From Saccharomycopsis malanga (lineage: Eukaryota; Ascomycota; Saccharomycetes; Ascoideales; Saccharomycopsidaceae): a stretch of DNA of 64,000 nucleotides. Each line of letters begins with the position of its first letter. Within the stretch, counting starts at the first letter, position 1. The notes beneath the pieces are model-generated. The model searched no databases. It was not told the DNA's origin and saw only the letters and a program-made list of their open reading frames with translations. The stretch lies in the NCBI GenBank assembly GCA_004014935.1, contig CP025322.1, positions 2,542,001-2,606,000 of the forward strand, in the 5' to 3' direction. Of the stretch, positions 10,809 through 21,847 are shown in pieces. A program made the position numbers and the translations under genes.

Positions 10809-11296
10809 ATACTAATAATCAAACCTTGCTATACCGACTGAAAATATACCATACCAAAACCTCGGTTTGCTAAATCCTACATTTATTTAATCCGCTCAAA
10901 GCTCCTTAAACTAGTTTATAAAAATAAATTCTCGTATACATGTATATCTATGAAATGCACTCCCATGCATCCTACTGCAACAACCGCATGAGCCATACAC
11001 TACCATGTATAGATCACCAAGGAGCAAATTGAAGCAAAACGTAGACTAAAAACACCACTGGTATCTTAATACATACCATTACCAGAAACCGCCAACAAAA
11101 ACTATTTATATATAACTACAGAACCAACCAAATCATCGCCCAAGCAAACCCTCCACTTCCACATTATGAGCCCTTGTCGGGGTGCCACTTTCCTCTGCAC
11201 ACCCCTTCATCTCCTTAAAGCGACAAATGAAATTTTTTTTTCTCCAATTTTTCTGTTTCTCTACAATTTGTTATTAAGCGCCGACACATAGAAAAA

Positions 11297-14210
11297 ATGG
11301 CAGACCAGGTCGTTTTAAAGAAGAGAAAAGTGGATGCCGCGGACAGTTCGGCGGAGGTTACCAAGACTGAGCCTGGGGCGTCATCAAGACCACCGGCAAA
11401 AGAGTATCCGTTCACGCTTGACACGTTCCAGCGCGACGCCATAGAATGTATTGAGAATGATGTCTCAGTGCTAGTGGCGGCCCACACATCAGCAGGTAAA
11501 ACTGTCGTGGCCGAATATGCGATTGCACAGTCGCTTCGAGATAAACAACGAGTAATCTACACATCACCTATTAAGGCGTTGTCGAACCAAAAGTACCGGG
11601 AGCTTTCGGCGGAATTTGGAGATGTCGGGCTCATGACCGGTGACGTTACCATCAATCCGGACGCCGGATGTTTGGTTATGACCACTGAGATCCTCCGGTC
11701 GATGTTGTACCGGGGGTCGGAAGTCATGCGGGAAGTCGCGTGGGTGATTTTTGACGAGGTCCACTATATGCGTGACAAGGAGCGCGGGGTGGTCTGGGAA
11801 GAGACCATCATCCTTCTCCCAGATAAGGTCCATTACGTGTTCCTTTCGGCAACCATCCCGAACGGCGCGGAGTTCGCCCGGTGGATTGCCCGGGTTCATA
11901 ACCAGGAATGTAAGGTTGTGTATACCGATTACCGGCCAACGCCGCTTCAGCACTATTTATTTCCGGCGCGGGGCGACGGCATCCATCTTGTTGTTGACGA
12001 GAAAGGTCAGTTCCGCGAAGAAAATTTCCAGAAGGCCATGGCGGCTATCAGTGATGACCAAGCGCCCAGTAAAAGCGGCGCCAAACAAGGCGGCAGTAAT
12101 AAACAGGGCGCGACATCCGATATCTATAAGATTGTCAAGATGGTTTGGATGAAAAAATACAATCCGGTCATTGTTTTTTTCGTTTTCCAAGCGCGACTGC
12201 GAGTCTCTTGCCTTGAAAATGTCCAAATTGGACTTTAATTCCGAGGAAGAGAAGGAAACACTCACCAAGATTTTTGACAATGCGGTCCGGATTCTTCCGG
12301 AACCGGACCAGGAATTGCCGCAGATCCGTAACATGTTGCCGCTTTTGCGCCGCGGCATCGGCATCCACCACTCGGGGCTCCTTCCAATATTGAAAGAGGT
12401 CATTGAAATTCTTTTCCAGGAGGGCTTCCTAAAGGTGTTGTTTGCCACGGAAACGTTCTCAATAGGGTTGAATATGCCGGCCAAGACTGTTGTGTTTACC
12501 TCGGTACGGAAGTGGGACGGATCCGGATTCCGGTGGGTCACCGGCGGCGAATATATTCAGATGAGTGGCCGTGCGGGCCGGAGAGGTATCGATGACCGTG
12601 GCATTGTCATCATGATGATTGATGAGAAAATGGAGCCACAGGTCGCTAAAGGGATGGTCAAGGGTGTTAGTGACCGCTTAGACTCGGCGTTTCATCTCGG
12701 TTACAATATGATTTTGAATCTCATGCGTGTCGAGGGTATTTCTCCAGAATTTCTTTTAGAGCGTTCGTTTTACCAGTTCCAGAACGCTAGCGCCGTGCCG
12801 CAAATGGAATCACAGTTGGCGGAGCGCGTGACCGAATTGGAAAACTTTGTTGTTGAGGACGAATCAGCCATTAAAGCATATTACGAGCTTCGGCGTAGCT
12901 TGGACGGCTACAATCAAGACCTCCGAGAAGTGGTCACGCACCCAAGTAACATTCTCAGGTTTCTCCAACCAGGCCGGTTGGTCAAAATACGGATTTCTGG
13001 ACCGGAGGCCGGGGCGGTTGTAAATGCCGGCTCGGAATCCGTCCCCGGTCCGGAATCCGACTATGGATGGGCTGCAGTTGTTGATTTCAAAAAGCGGGTT
13101 AATAAGCGCAATCAAGTGTATCTGGACCATGATTCGTACATTGTCGAGGTTTTGACCAACCGGATGTACATAGATTCACCGGTGAATCTTATCAAGATGT
13201 TTAATCCGGTAATGCCTATAGGTATTCGGGCGGCGAAAGCCGGAGAGAAGACGCGTTGCGAGTTGATTCCTGTGACACTTTCCTCAATTGAGGCGATTTC
13301 CAAAGCTCGTATTTATCTTCCAGATGACTTGAAAGCCAGCAGCCAGAAGAAAACGGTTGGAAAGAGCTTGAGTGAGATGGAGAAGCGGTTTCCCGATGGG
13401 ATTCCATTGTTGGACCCGATCCTCGACATGAAGATCGAAGACAAGAGCTTTAAATTGTTGGTGAAGAAGATTGAGGTGTTGGAATCAAAGTTGTATTCGA
13501 ATCCTATAGCCAACAGAGCAAACATTCAGGAATTGTACAATAGATATTGTGACAAGTTGGGTCTTGAGCAGAGTATCAAGCAATTAAAGGCCAAGATCAA
13601 CGAGGCCAAGTCGATAATACAGTTGGATGATTTGAAATACCGGAAACGGGTGCTCCGTCGGTTAGGATTCACGACTCAGAACGATATTATAGAGTTGAAA
13701 GGAAGAGTGGCATGTGATATTTCTACAGGAGATGAGCTTTTGTTGACCGAATTGATATTCAACGGTAATTTCAACGAATTGGATGCAAGCCAGTGTGCTG
13801 CTTTGCTTTCCTGCTTTGTTTTCGAAGAGCGGTCTAAGGAAACCCCTCGGTTACGAGACGAGCTTGCGGAACCGTTGAAGGCAATGCAGGAAATCGCTTT
13901 GAAATTGGCCAAGGTGTACAAAGACTGCAAGTTACAGGTTGTGGAAAAAGAGTATATTGAATCGTTCCGGTCAGAATTGATGGAGGTTGTCTACGCATGG
14001 TGTAATGGTGCAACGTTCACGCAAATCTGCAAAATGACCGACATTTACGAGGGCAGTTTGATCCGTATGTTCAAAAGATTGGAGGAAATGATTAAGCAAA
14101 TGGTCGATGCCGCGAAAACCATTGGAAATGCAGATTTGGAGAAGAAAATGGAGAAGGCCTTGGAATTGGTTCACAGAGATATTGTCTCTGCTGGTTCGTT
14201 GTACTTGTAG
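11297..14210 (+). CDS. MTR4: Mtr4, exosome RNA helicase, with a one-base frame break
   Basis: Ski2-like DExH 3'-5' RNA helicase of the TRAMP complex and nuclear exosome. The reading frame from 11297 carries Walker [10 protein letters not shown] (residues 61-69), DEVH (153-156) and the SAT motif (184-186). It breaks in a run of seven T at 12174-12180. The other frame continues without a gap of homology as [17 protein letters not shown] and ends at 14210, with the motif VI sequence [10 protein letters not shown], the arch/KOW region, and a C-terminal DSHCT domain ending [13 protein letters not shown]. With six T the two parts would form one protein of about 970 aa, close to the family length apart from a shorter N-terminus. 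MTR4 is essential in S. cerevisiae, so a sequencing error or slippage is more likely than a dead gene. The stretch shortly upstream of the ATG is T-rich (GAAATTTTTTTTTCTCC). Confidence 0.95.
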
Positions 14211-15465
14211 GGTGATTAGTATACTGTAGTAAATTGTAGATTGAATAATATAGTATATTATAAGCAAGATTGTTTAAATCTTGCAAATTTGTAGATTGTA
14301 TAATATATTAGATCTTGTTTCCGTAAAACATTTACTGGTAGTGATACTGTAGAATGGCTATTGAAAGAGTGTTTTACTAACTAATGAGAGGTTTGAATAA
14401 GAAAGAGTTGTATGCTACAAAACAATGGATTTGTTGCAATATCGTAATTTGACAAGTTGAACTTGATTGTTTTGTTGAATTTATAGTTTGATATCTAAAA
14501 GCAGTCATGATGAAATATAATGGCAATTAAATGGTCTCAAAAAGTCAAAAATAATGATTGTTTTATTAAATTTACAGTTCAATAAATCACTTATAATGAA
14601 AATAAAATGGCACTTGAATGGTTTGAAAGAAGTTGAAGTGAAATATAATGGCAATTAAATGGTCTCAAAAAATCAAAATTCAAACAAATACGAATCCACT
14701 CAACTGTATACAGCTTTTAATTCAACATACTGTATCGTCAGGTCGAGTAGACATGCCACTTTCATTGTTTCTCCATATTGCCACACACCGGAATTTGCAC
14801 TGTATATGGAAAACCGTTGGGCCCACTAAATCCCATATGAAACAAGCGACAACTAGACTAAACTACGAAGCGAGCGAATACTAGTCCTGTTTCCAAGGGT
14901 TCTGATAGCACAAGCTTATCTAGGATTGAACCATACAAATGTTTCCACCGTACGATAACAAAAAATAAAATAAAATAAAATAAAACAAAATAAAATAAAA
15001 TAAAACAAAATAAAATAAAACAAAATAAAATGAAATAAAATGAAACAAAATAAAATGAAACAACTCCCATATAAACCACCATCTAATAACATTTTGGTAA
15101 AATATACATAAACTATTGACAAGTTGACCATCAACAGCTTTGAACTACCATCAATTCTATTATTGGACATCTCAACCTAAGCTCAGACTGGAAATACCCT
15201 AACATTGGGTGGGGGGTTCCGGAAACTGCCGTAGATCTTTGGTCAATACCATACAAACTAAAGTTTACACTCACTGTTACAATAGACACCCCCACGTAAG
15301 GATATCAAAGTTGCTGCCAAAATGACACCTGGGGGTCTACTTTTCAATTGTATTTTGCAAATAAACCATTTTTCTTACAATTTATTATATTCCAATCATT
15401 AACCTCATTGCTTCTCCTCTAAAGACTCTCTCCTCTCATAATTATTGAGGAGAACTAATCATTTT
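14211..15465. other. Spacer between MTR4 and GDH2
   Basis: No convincing gene. It holds a dispersed direct repeat (GAAATATAATGGCAATTAAA at about 14511 and again at about 14638), a 78-codon ORF at 14648-14884 with no recognisable features, and the (TAAAA)n array listed separately. G-rich patches at 15203-15216 (GGGTGGGGGGTTCC) and 15329-15338 (CACCTGGGGG) resemble the GGGG cores of Mig1-type glucose-repressor sites and may belong to GDH2 control. Confidence 0.5.
14960..15063. repeat. (TAAAA)n microsatellite with CAAAA and GAAAT variants
   Basis: About twenty 5-bp units of TAAAA interrupted by TAAAAC and TGAAA variants. The interruptions suggest an old array. Confidence 0.95.
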
Positions 15466-15665
15466 TCCGGCTATACACGGCCTCGTCCCCCACGGCTGGC
15501 AATAGCGGCTTTTTCCGGATTCGTGCGGTTACCCGGACGTGCACTGCAGCCCACTGCCCCCATACGACAGCATGCATGGTAATGCATAAGCCACATCGCC
15601 TTCCTAATTAAGGGCTCCCACATAATAGCGCAATGCAGACATGTCATCAGAATATATAAAAGGCC
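15466..15665 (+). promoter_or_regulatory. GC-rich upstream element and TATA box of GDH2
   Basis: A locally GC-rich patch (15466-15560) stands out in AT-rich spacer and contains several CGG/CCG triplets (TTCCGGATTCGTGCGG, TTACCCGGACGTGC), the half-site type bound by Zn2Cys6 regulators. A good TATA box (ATATATAAAAGG) follows at 15652-15663, about 300 bp before the GDH2 ATG, implying a leader of roughly 200 bp. Assignment to GDH2 is inference from position. Confidence 0.4.
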
Positions 15666-15829
15666 ACAAGTTGCCACCTTTCAGTTGGTAGTAGGAAATC
15701 ACAAGCGGTATTTAATAGAATATAGTTGACAAGAACAGATTTGTCAAGAAAGTTTGATCAGAGGTGTGATACGTTGTTTCCTTGTGTAAAAGTGGTGGAA
15801 AGTATAAGAAACGGTTAGCTGTTGATATT

Positions 15830-15934
15830 TTTATAATAGCGGTTAATATTTCAGCGGTTAAAAGTTTATAATAGCGCTTAATATTTCAGCGCTTAGTATT
15901 TCATAATAGTTAATATTTCAGTGCCCAATAATTC
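15830..15934 (+). repeat. 35-bp tandem repeat in the GDH2 leader
   Basis: Three units of 35 bp (TTATAATAGC at 15831 and 15866, TCATAATAGT at 15901) end about 20 bp before the GDH2 ATG. Each unit contains a short internal duplication of AGCGGTTA or AGCGCTTA around TAATATTTC. It lies downstream of the TATA box and so is probably transcribed. Confidence 0.85.
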
Positions 15935-15955
15935 ATAACAGTCACTGCAAACATT

Positions 15956-18900
15956 ATGAACAATCTCAATATTGAACCTCTTAACATTGGGTCATTATCA
16001 CTTCAAAGCACTGCATCAGGATACATCCCTGTTCCATTTCCAGGCAAGGACAAGCAGTTTGACCAAGTTCTTGATGAGTTGGACAAGGCCGGATTTATTC
16101 CTGAAAACTTGCTTGAAGCAGAGGCAAGATGGTTCTATGAATCATTAGGAATTGATGACGTGTATTTTGCCCGTGAGTCGGTGGAAGGCATTGCGTCTCA
16201 TATACATGCTCTTTATGCTGCCAAGTTGGAACAATATGCTTCGGGAAATTTTGATGTTCCTTTTATCCATCATATGAGAGAGGCGGAGGACCATGCGGTG
16301 TATTTTGACTCTTCCATTCCAAACTCACCAGAGTACAGCTCCACACAGTATGAGAAGCGCATTGATGAAAAGTATTTGAACACCAGCGATCCAGAGACAA
16401 AGTCATATCGTGTGGAAGCATTCAAAGCGCCATTGAAATTGTCCAAGGCGTCAGCAGAACAATTCATCAGACTTTTCTTTGTATACAAGAACCATTTCAA
16501 GCACCGTGCGGAGGTCACTGCCACCACCACGGATATCGATCTTATTGGCGACGATACTTTTTTGCGTATTTCGTCAGACAACACCAAGGAATTGTATGCG
16601 AAGATCATCAAGGAGGTTGTAGGCATCACAGGACCGGTGATCCACCAGTACCGTGTGGAGAACTCGATGGAGCATCGGATTGTGATTGGATATAGACAGA
16701 AGACGTCAACAAACTACTCGTCGGCATTGACGGCGTTGCTTCATTACTATAAACTTTCAGAAACACGGCGGTATGTAGAGCAGTTTGCCAATGGCATCAC
16801 CGTCATTTCCAGTTACATTGTGCCTCATGGCTCAGTTGTGACATCCGAATTGTCAATCCACCAAGTTATCAAAGAAGCTTCATTGTTGTATTCGTTGCCT
16901 AACAATGAGTTTTACGACAGCTTTGCGCAGGGCCGCTTTTCGTTGCAGGAAAGTATTTACGCACACTGTGGTGTTATCTTTGTTACTCACTTTTTAAACC
17001 GACTTGGTCCTGAATACAGCAAGTTGGCCACCTTGTTGGACGCATCCAAATCCGTACAGCATCAGGAGGTGCTCAGCTCGTTGAAAAACAGGTTACGTGC
17101 TGAAACATACACCCAATCGTTCATCAAGGATGTGTTTTTAAAGCACCAATCGATCATTGCACGGTTGTACCGCCACTTTGCCGACGTGCACTACATTAGC
17201 TCCACTATTGAGAAAACCCTCTCGTACCAACGGTTGTCTACGATTCCAACAGTCGCCAACGACGCCGAGTTTGAAACTCTCTTGGCCAAACAGGTGTCGC
17301 AGAACGAGCACGACTCGTTGGTCTTGCGAGCATTGTATGTGTTCAATAAGAGCATTTTGAAAACCAACTTTTACACCCCTACTAAAGTGGCCATCTCTTT
17401 CCGACTCGAGCCATCGTTCTTGCCAAGGGAAGAATACCCTAGCGTGCCGTTTGGAATGTTCTTTGTGGTGGGCTCTGAGTTCCGGGGATTCCACATCCGG
17501 TTCCGGGACATTGCACGTGGTGGGATTCGTGTGGTGCAGTCGCGGAGTGATGACGCGTACGCAGTGAATGTGCGCAACTTGATTGATGAAAACTACGGCT
17601 TGGCCAGCACACAGCAACGCAAAAACAAAGACATTCCTGAAGGCGGCTCCAAAGGCGTGATTTTGCTCAACCCAGGCGCCGCTCAAAACAGACCACGCGC
17701 GTCGTTTGAAAAGTATATTGATGCCATGTTGGATCTTTTGTTGCCAGGCAACATCCCCGGGGTCAAGGAGCCGCTTGTCGACTTGTACAAACAGCCCGAG
17801 ATTATCTTTATGGGTCCAGACGAAGGCACATCCACATTTGTTGACTGGGCGACCCTCCACGCGCGCACCAGAGGCGCCCCATGGTGGAAATCGTTCTTCA
17901 CAGGCAAATCACCTGAATTGGGCGGCATTCCTCATGATGAGTACGGCATGACCACGTTGTCTGTGCGCGCATATGTAGAGAAGATTTATTCTAAACTTGG
18001 GGTTGACGCCTGCGATGCCGTGATCACTAAGTTCCAAACAGGCGGACCAAGCGGTGATTTGGGCTCCAACGAGATTTTGTTGTCGAAACCTGCAGAGAAA
18101 TACGTGGCTATTGTTGATGGTCCTGCAGTTGTCGGCGATCCAAACGGCTTGGACAAGGCAGAGTTGGTTAGATTGGCTAAGAAACGGTTGGACATTTCAC
18201 ATTATGACCCTTCAAAGTTGTCCTCAGATGGTTATCTCATCAAAGTCGACGATGTAGACATCAAATTGCCTAACGGCATGTCGTTTCCTAATGGCGTTGT
18301 CTTCAGAAACACTTTCCATTTGAAATTGAAACAATTGTTTGGCAAAATTGATTTGTTTGTTCCTTGCGGTGGCCGGCCAGCGTCAATCGACTCTAACAAT
18401 GTCCACGCTTTGATCGATGCCAAGGGGAAAAGCATCATTCCTTTCATTGTAGAAGGCGCCAATCTTTTTATCACTCAGGCCGCAAAGATTATCCTCGAAA
18501 ACGCCGGGGCAATTCTTTTCAAGGACGCGTCCACCAACAAAGGCGGTGTCACGTCCTCGTCTCATGAAGTGTTGGCGTCCTTGGCTTTTGATGACGCCGG
18601 TTTCTTGCAAAACATGTGCGTCAGCAAAACGTCTGCAAAACAAAAGCCAGAATTTTACCAGAAATACGTCAAGGCAGTCCAGGCTGTGATCCAGAAAAAC
18701 GCAGGGCTCGAATTTGAGGCCTTGTGGTCCTTGAAACAAAAAACCAGTAAACCATACAGCGTCTTGTCTGACGAACTCTCCATTGCCATTAACGAGTTGG
18801 CAGACTCGTTGGCAGACTCCAAAGCTCTCTGGGACGAGGACGTTGAGTTCCGCAACGCCGTCCTCATAGACGCTTTGCCTGAGCTCTTGCTCAACAAGGT

Positions 18901-19078
18901 CGGTATCGAAAACATCTTGGCCAGAATCCCTCAGGCTTATTTGAGAAGAATCTTCAGCACCCATTTGGCTGGCAATTATGTGTATTCAAAAGGCATCGAT
19001 GCTAACCCTGCCAAGTTTTTAGAATACATTTCTGCTTTGCGTAAAAATTACGTCAGAATAGGCTTGCTCAAACATTAG
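15956..19078 (+). CDS. GDH2: NAD-dependent glutamate dehydrogenase
   Basis: 1040 aa. It oxidises glutamate to 2-oxoglutarate and ammonium with NAD+, feeding nitrogen release and the TCA cycle; in several yeasts the enzyme is mitochondrial. The large-subunit fungal type is clear: a roughly 450-residue N-terminal regulatory region, then the catalytic core with FHIRFRDIARGGIRVVQSRS (residues 500-519), the PEGGSKGVI lysine loop (about 561), the MGPDEGTSTFVDW block, and FQTGGPSGDLGSNEIL in the nucleotide-binding domain. The C-terminus SALRKNYVRIGLLKH is complete. Length is close to the S. cerevisiae protein (about 1090 aa). The start follows a 35-bp repeat and is the first ATG in frame. No frame problem is seen. 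Confidence 0.97.
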   Translation: MNNLNIEPLNIGSLSLQSTASGYIPVPFPGKDKQFDQVLDELDKAGFIPENLLEAEARWFYESLGIDDVYFARESVEGIASHIHALYAAKLEQYASGNFDVPFIHHMREAEDHAVYFDSSIPNSPEYSSTQYEKRIDEKYLNTSDPETKSYRVEAFKAPLKLSKASAEQFIRLFFVYKNHFKHRAEVTATTTDIDLIGDDTFLRISSDNTKELYAKIIKEVVGITGPVIHQYRVENSMEHRIVIGYRQKTSTNYSSALTALLHYYKLSETRRYVEQFANGITVISSYIVPHGSVVTSELSIHQVIKEASLLYSLPNNEFYDSFAQGRFSLQESIYAHCGVIFVTHFLNRLGPEYSKLATLLDASKSVQHQEVLSSLKNRLRAETYTQSFIKDVFLKHQSIIARLYRHFADVHYISSTIEKTLSYQRLSTIPTVANDAEFETLLAKQVSQNEHDSLVLRALYVFNKSILKTNFYTPTKVAISFRLEPSFLPREEYPSVPFGMFFVVGSEFRGFHIRFRDIARGGIRVVQSRSDDAYAVNVRNLIDENYGLASTQQRKNKDIPEGGSKGVILLNPGAAQNRPRASFEKYIDAMLDLLLPGNIPGVKEPLVDLYKQPEIIFMGPDEGTSTFVDWATLHARTRGAPWWKSFFTGKSPELGGIPHDEYGMTTLSVRAYVEKIYSKLGVDACDAVITKFQTGGPSGDLGSNEILLSKPAEKYVAIVDGPAVVGDPNGLDKAELVRLAKKRLDISHYDPSKLSSDGYLIKVDDVDIKLPNGMSFPNGVVFRNTFHLKLKQLFGKIDLFVPCGGRPASIDSNNVHALIDAKGKSIIPFIVEGANLFITQAAKIILENAGAILFKDASTNKGGVTSSSHEVLASLAFDDAGFLQNMCVSKTSAKQKPEFYQKYVKAVQAVIQKNAGLEFEALWSLKQKTSKPYSVLSDELSIAINELADSLADSKALWDEDVEFRNAVLIDALPELLLNKVGIENILARIPQAYLRRIFSTHLAGNYVYSKGIDANPAKFLEYISALRKNYVRIGLLKH

Positions 19079-21458
19079 TTTATGGTCGCTAGCAGTTTAG
19101 TACATGTTTTGTTTTTTATAATATCGTTTACTTTGTAAATAATAATTGTCATTTTTGTCAAATGGTTGGTATTTTCATTAGGTGGTTTTCAATGTCTGCC
19201 ATATGTACGATAATTTCCTATTTTGTGTTAATGCATCTATTTTAGGTCACTGCGTCGTGACATTTCTTTGGATTTATGCACGTTCCATGTCCAGAATTTG
19301 GAAATTGAAATAATCCCAGATTTTAACAAGGGGTTAATCAGGCGATTTCGACGATTTTTGCCAAAAATCTTGCATATTATTTTATGTGAATGTATGTGAA
19401 TGTATGTGAATGTATGTGAATGTGTGTAGTATGTGTGTAGTATGTATGTGCATCTTTATACAATATGTATAACCAGAAACTATTGTATAAACTTACTTGG
19501 CAATAAACTACAAGTGGGAATTCAGAACTGCTGAGACTTGATTATTCTGGGGAAAAAAAAATAGGACTAGAGCGGAAATATAATTTTGTTAAAATAAAAA
19601 GAATCAGATATTGTCTGATTACCATCCAATTCATAAGTGTTGCAGAATTTATAATTTGATACTTGTGACATTTCTTGGTCTTTACGTGTTCTCTTTTGTA
19701 TTGCATTGGTTTTTCAATAAGGCACCAGTTGACCAAAAACTAGTTAACATTTGAGTAGTGGCCCTCTAGTGCAAGATGTATAATCCGCCAAAAAAAAACC
19801 TAGCTGCTAGGCATCAAAATATTAGATAGATTTGTATCAAATAACATGTCCAGCACTTTCTAGTTGGTCAAGCCATTAGTAAATCTGTAGCGTTCAAGAC
19901 AGTAATTCGCCAGTGCTCAAATATGTAACCCTTTGTTAATTTTAGGCGTGCAACTTGAAACGATATTTGAGATTCAAATTTGTCTAATATCATCCAAATA
20001 ACAGGCTGAACGTGATCCACAAAGCTTGTATTATCAGACATTAAACTCCTTTCCATAAAGCTTGTATTATAAAATATGGAGCTCCTTTCCATTTCATCTG
20101 CGCAACCTTTCTTACAAAGTACCCATTGAACGAAAAAACAGATTTGTTCATGTGTACAGCAATGTTTCTTTTGGTATTTTTTCCCATCCAAATGCAATCC
20201 GAAGCTATATTTATAGCCATTTCATGGCGACCAATAATTCACACTAATTGATAAAGTAGACAACTTTAGATTTTTTTGATTGGATGTTATCTCAAATCTA
20301 ACACATATCAGTTAACGACATTTACCAATAAGGCGGTCTGTAACGAAAACTGACTGGCGCCAATTTGCACATTTTAACCGTGCAAGTTTTGATGGTGTAC
20401 GCCTCTGGATATAAACAGTTTAAAAAGCTCTTTCCATAAGAGACAGTTTGTAAGTCTTTTGAATAGTTTTACATACAAGGAATACTTGATTCTTTATCCA
20501 CGTTTTTGCATTGTAAAGAAAAACTGGCCTATTTTGTTATAAAGATTTTTCTTTTCTTGAAAATATGTTCTTTTTCATGAAAATCTCCACTGAGTTCTAA
20601 TATTTTGAGCAAAACCATCGAATAAAAACCGGTTCAATTCATAGTATTTTATTATTAATAATACCACTGGTAAACATTGAATAACATATCATTTCGATAT
20701 CATTGTGGTTTTAATAAATCGATATTTTGATTCAATAACCGGTTTTCGACTTGTAGCGTCTTAAATAAGCGAAATTGTTTGGTACCATTCAAATACTTTG
20801 AATTATGACACTATTTTCAACAGATAATGGAAAAAACACGAGCAGTTGTGTAAAGAATAAAAAACTGATTCAAACACATAAACTAAATCAAACTTGGGTA
20901 TTAATAATTATACTTGCCCTGCTTGAAAAATTCATTTTACTTTCAATATTGTTTAACGATTATCTTCAAAATTTGGTGCAATGACTACAACTGGCCCAGG
21001 TGCCATTGAGTATCTAAATAAATTGAATAGTACTCGCTTTGCTGGAGATACAACATCTAGTTAGCATATCTCAGGTCTAAAATTTACTTTTTTAATACAA
21101 TAATAGGGTGATACCTTCTCTATACACATCGCAATACTCTGCCCTTACTTTCAGATCTTCTAAAACTTCCTATACTGTCAGAACATTTGCCAATCATATC
21201 ATATACCCATCTCACTGACATGGCTCATCACATATCAATATAGCCGCCGCAATTTTGCTGATCACGTGCTCATACTAATAAGCCTATATATACTATCAAG
21301 TCTTGCAAAACATTACATAAATCTCTTTTGGAATAAATACTGGTAGTCTTGTTAGAAAGTGTAGGCTTCTTAAAGACGGAAGTTGTATGAGGCTTGGTTG
21401 TATTGTTAGAAACAGAATTCTTATTAGACAGGGTTAGATTATTATTAGATATAGTAAG
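19079..21458. other. 2.4-kb spacer between GDH2 and CLU1
   Basis: Contains a 10-bp repeat (19381-19450), an unidentified 109-codon minus-strand ORF (20197-19868, starting MHLDGKKYQKK), and a pair of imperfect inverted arms with ACCGGTT cores about 110 bp apart (near 20618-20640 and 20730-20752). The sequence AAGCTTGTATTAT is duplicated near 20020 and 20058. I see no convincing gene. Confidence 0.5.
19381..19450. repeat. 10-bp microsatellite (ATGTGAATGT)n
   Basis: Four perfect units followed by GTGTAGTATG variants, about 300 bp after the GDH2 stop. Confidence 0.9.
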
Positions 21459-21720
21459 CCGTTGGGTCAGGTGGCTCAGTGGTCAGTGCACTTGGAGAAG
21501 AGAAAAACAGCCCGGGTTCGATTCCCGCTACGAACACTTTTTACGATGCTGGACTGCTGACTAGGCCAATGTAACTGTCTAAAACATGACCTAGACCAAT
21601 AATGAATGCACTTTTTAATTGATTGAATGGAAAGATTATGATGTCGGGCATCAACTGGGTTTCTCCCAGTGGGTTTTAGTCCCTTTACTATTATTATTAT
21701 AACGTATATTTTATTATTAT
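21459..21720 (+). mobile_element. SINE family A, upstream of CLU1
   Basis: The head begins GGGTCAGGTGGCTCAGTGGT (A box) and carries a strong B box GGGTTCGATTCCCGC. The body retains GTAACTGTCTAAAACATGACC and CTAGACC. The 3' end has the GTGGGTTTTAGTCCCTT block followed by (ATT)n, but lacks the GGGCTTGAAATATA signature. This copy lies about 130 bp upstream of the CLU1 ATG, within its likely promoter. Confidence 0.85.
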
Positions 21721-21847
21721 CGACTTCGCATCCGGGATTTTTCACCCACGTGTGAAAATTTTTTACCCACTGATGACCAATATCAACACAAGTTTATCAC
21801 TATTCTTTTAAAGTCAAAACCTTTATAGGAAAAGCTGAGATCGTAAA

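Noticed and set aside
14858-15170. ORFs of Phe/Leu/Ile/Tyr repeats
   Set aside because: Translation of the (TAAAA)n array; low complexity.
17138-17860. Minus-strand 240-codon ORF within GDH2
   Set aside because: Antisense shadow of a conserved catalytic region; no signal of its own.
20618-20752. Imperfect inverted arms with ACCGGTT cores as a centromere or origin
   Set aside because: Arms are short and imperfect, and nothing else supports such a role.
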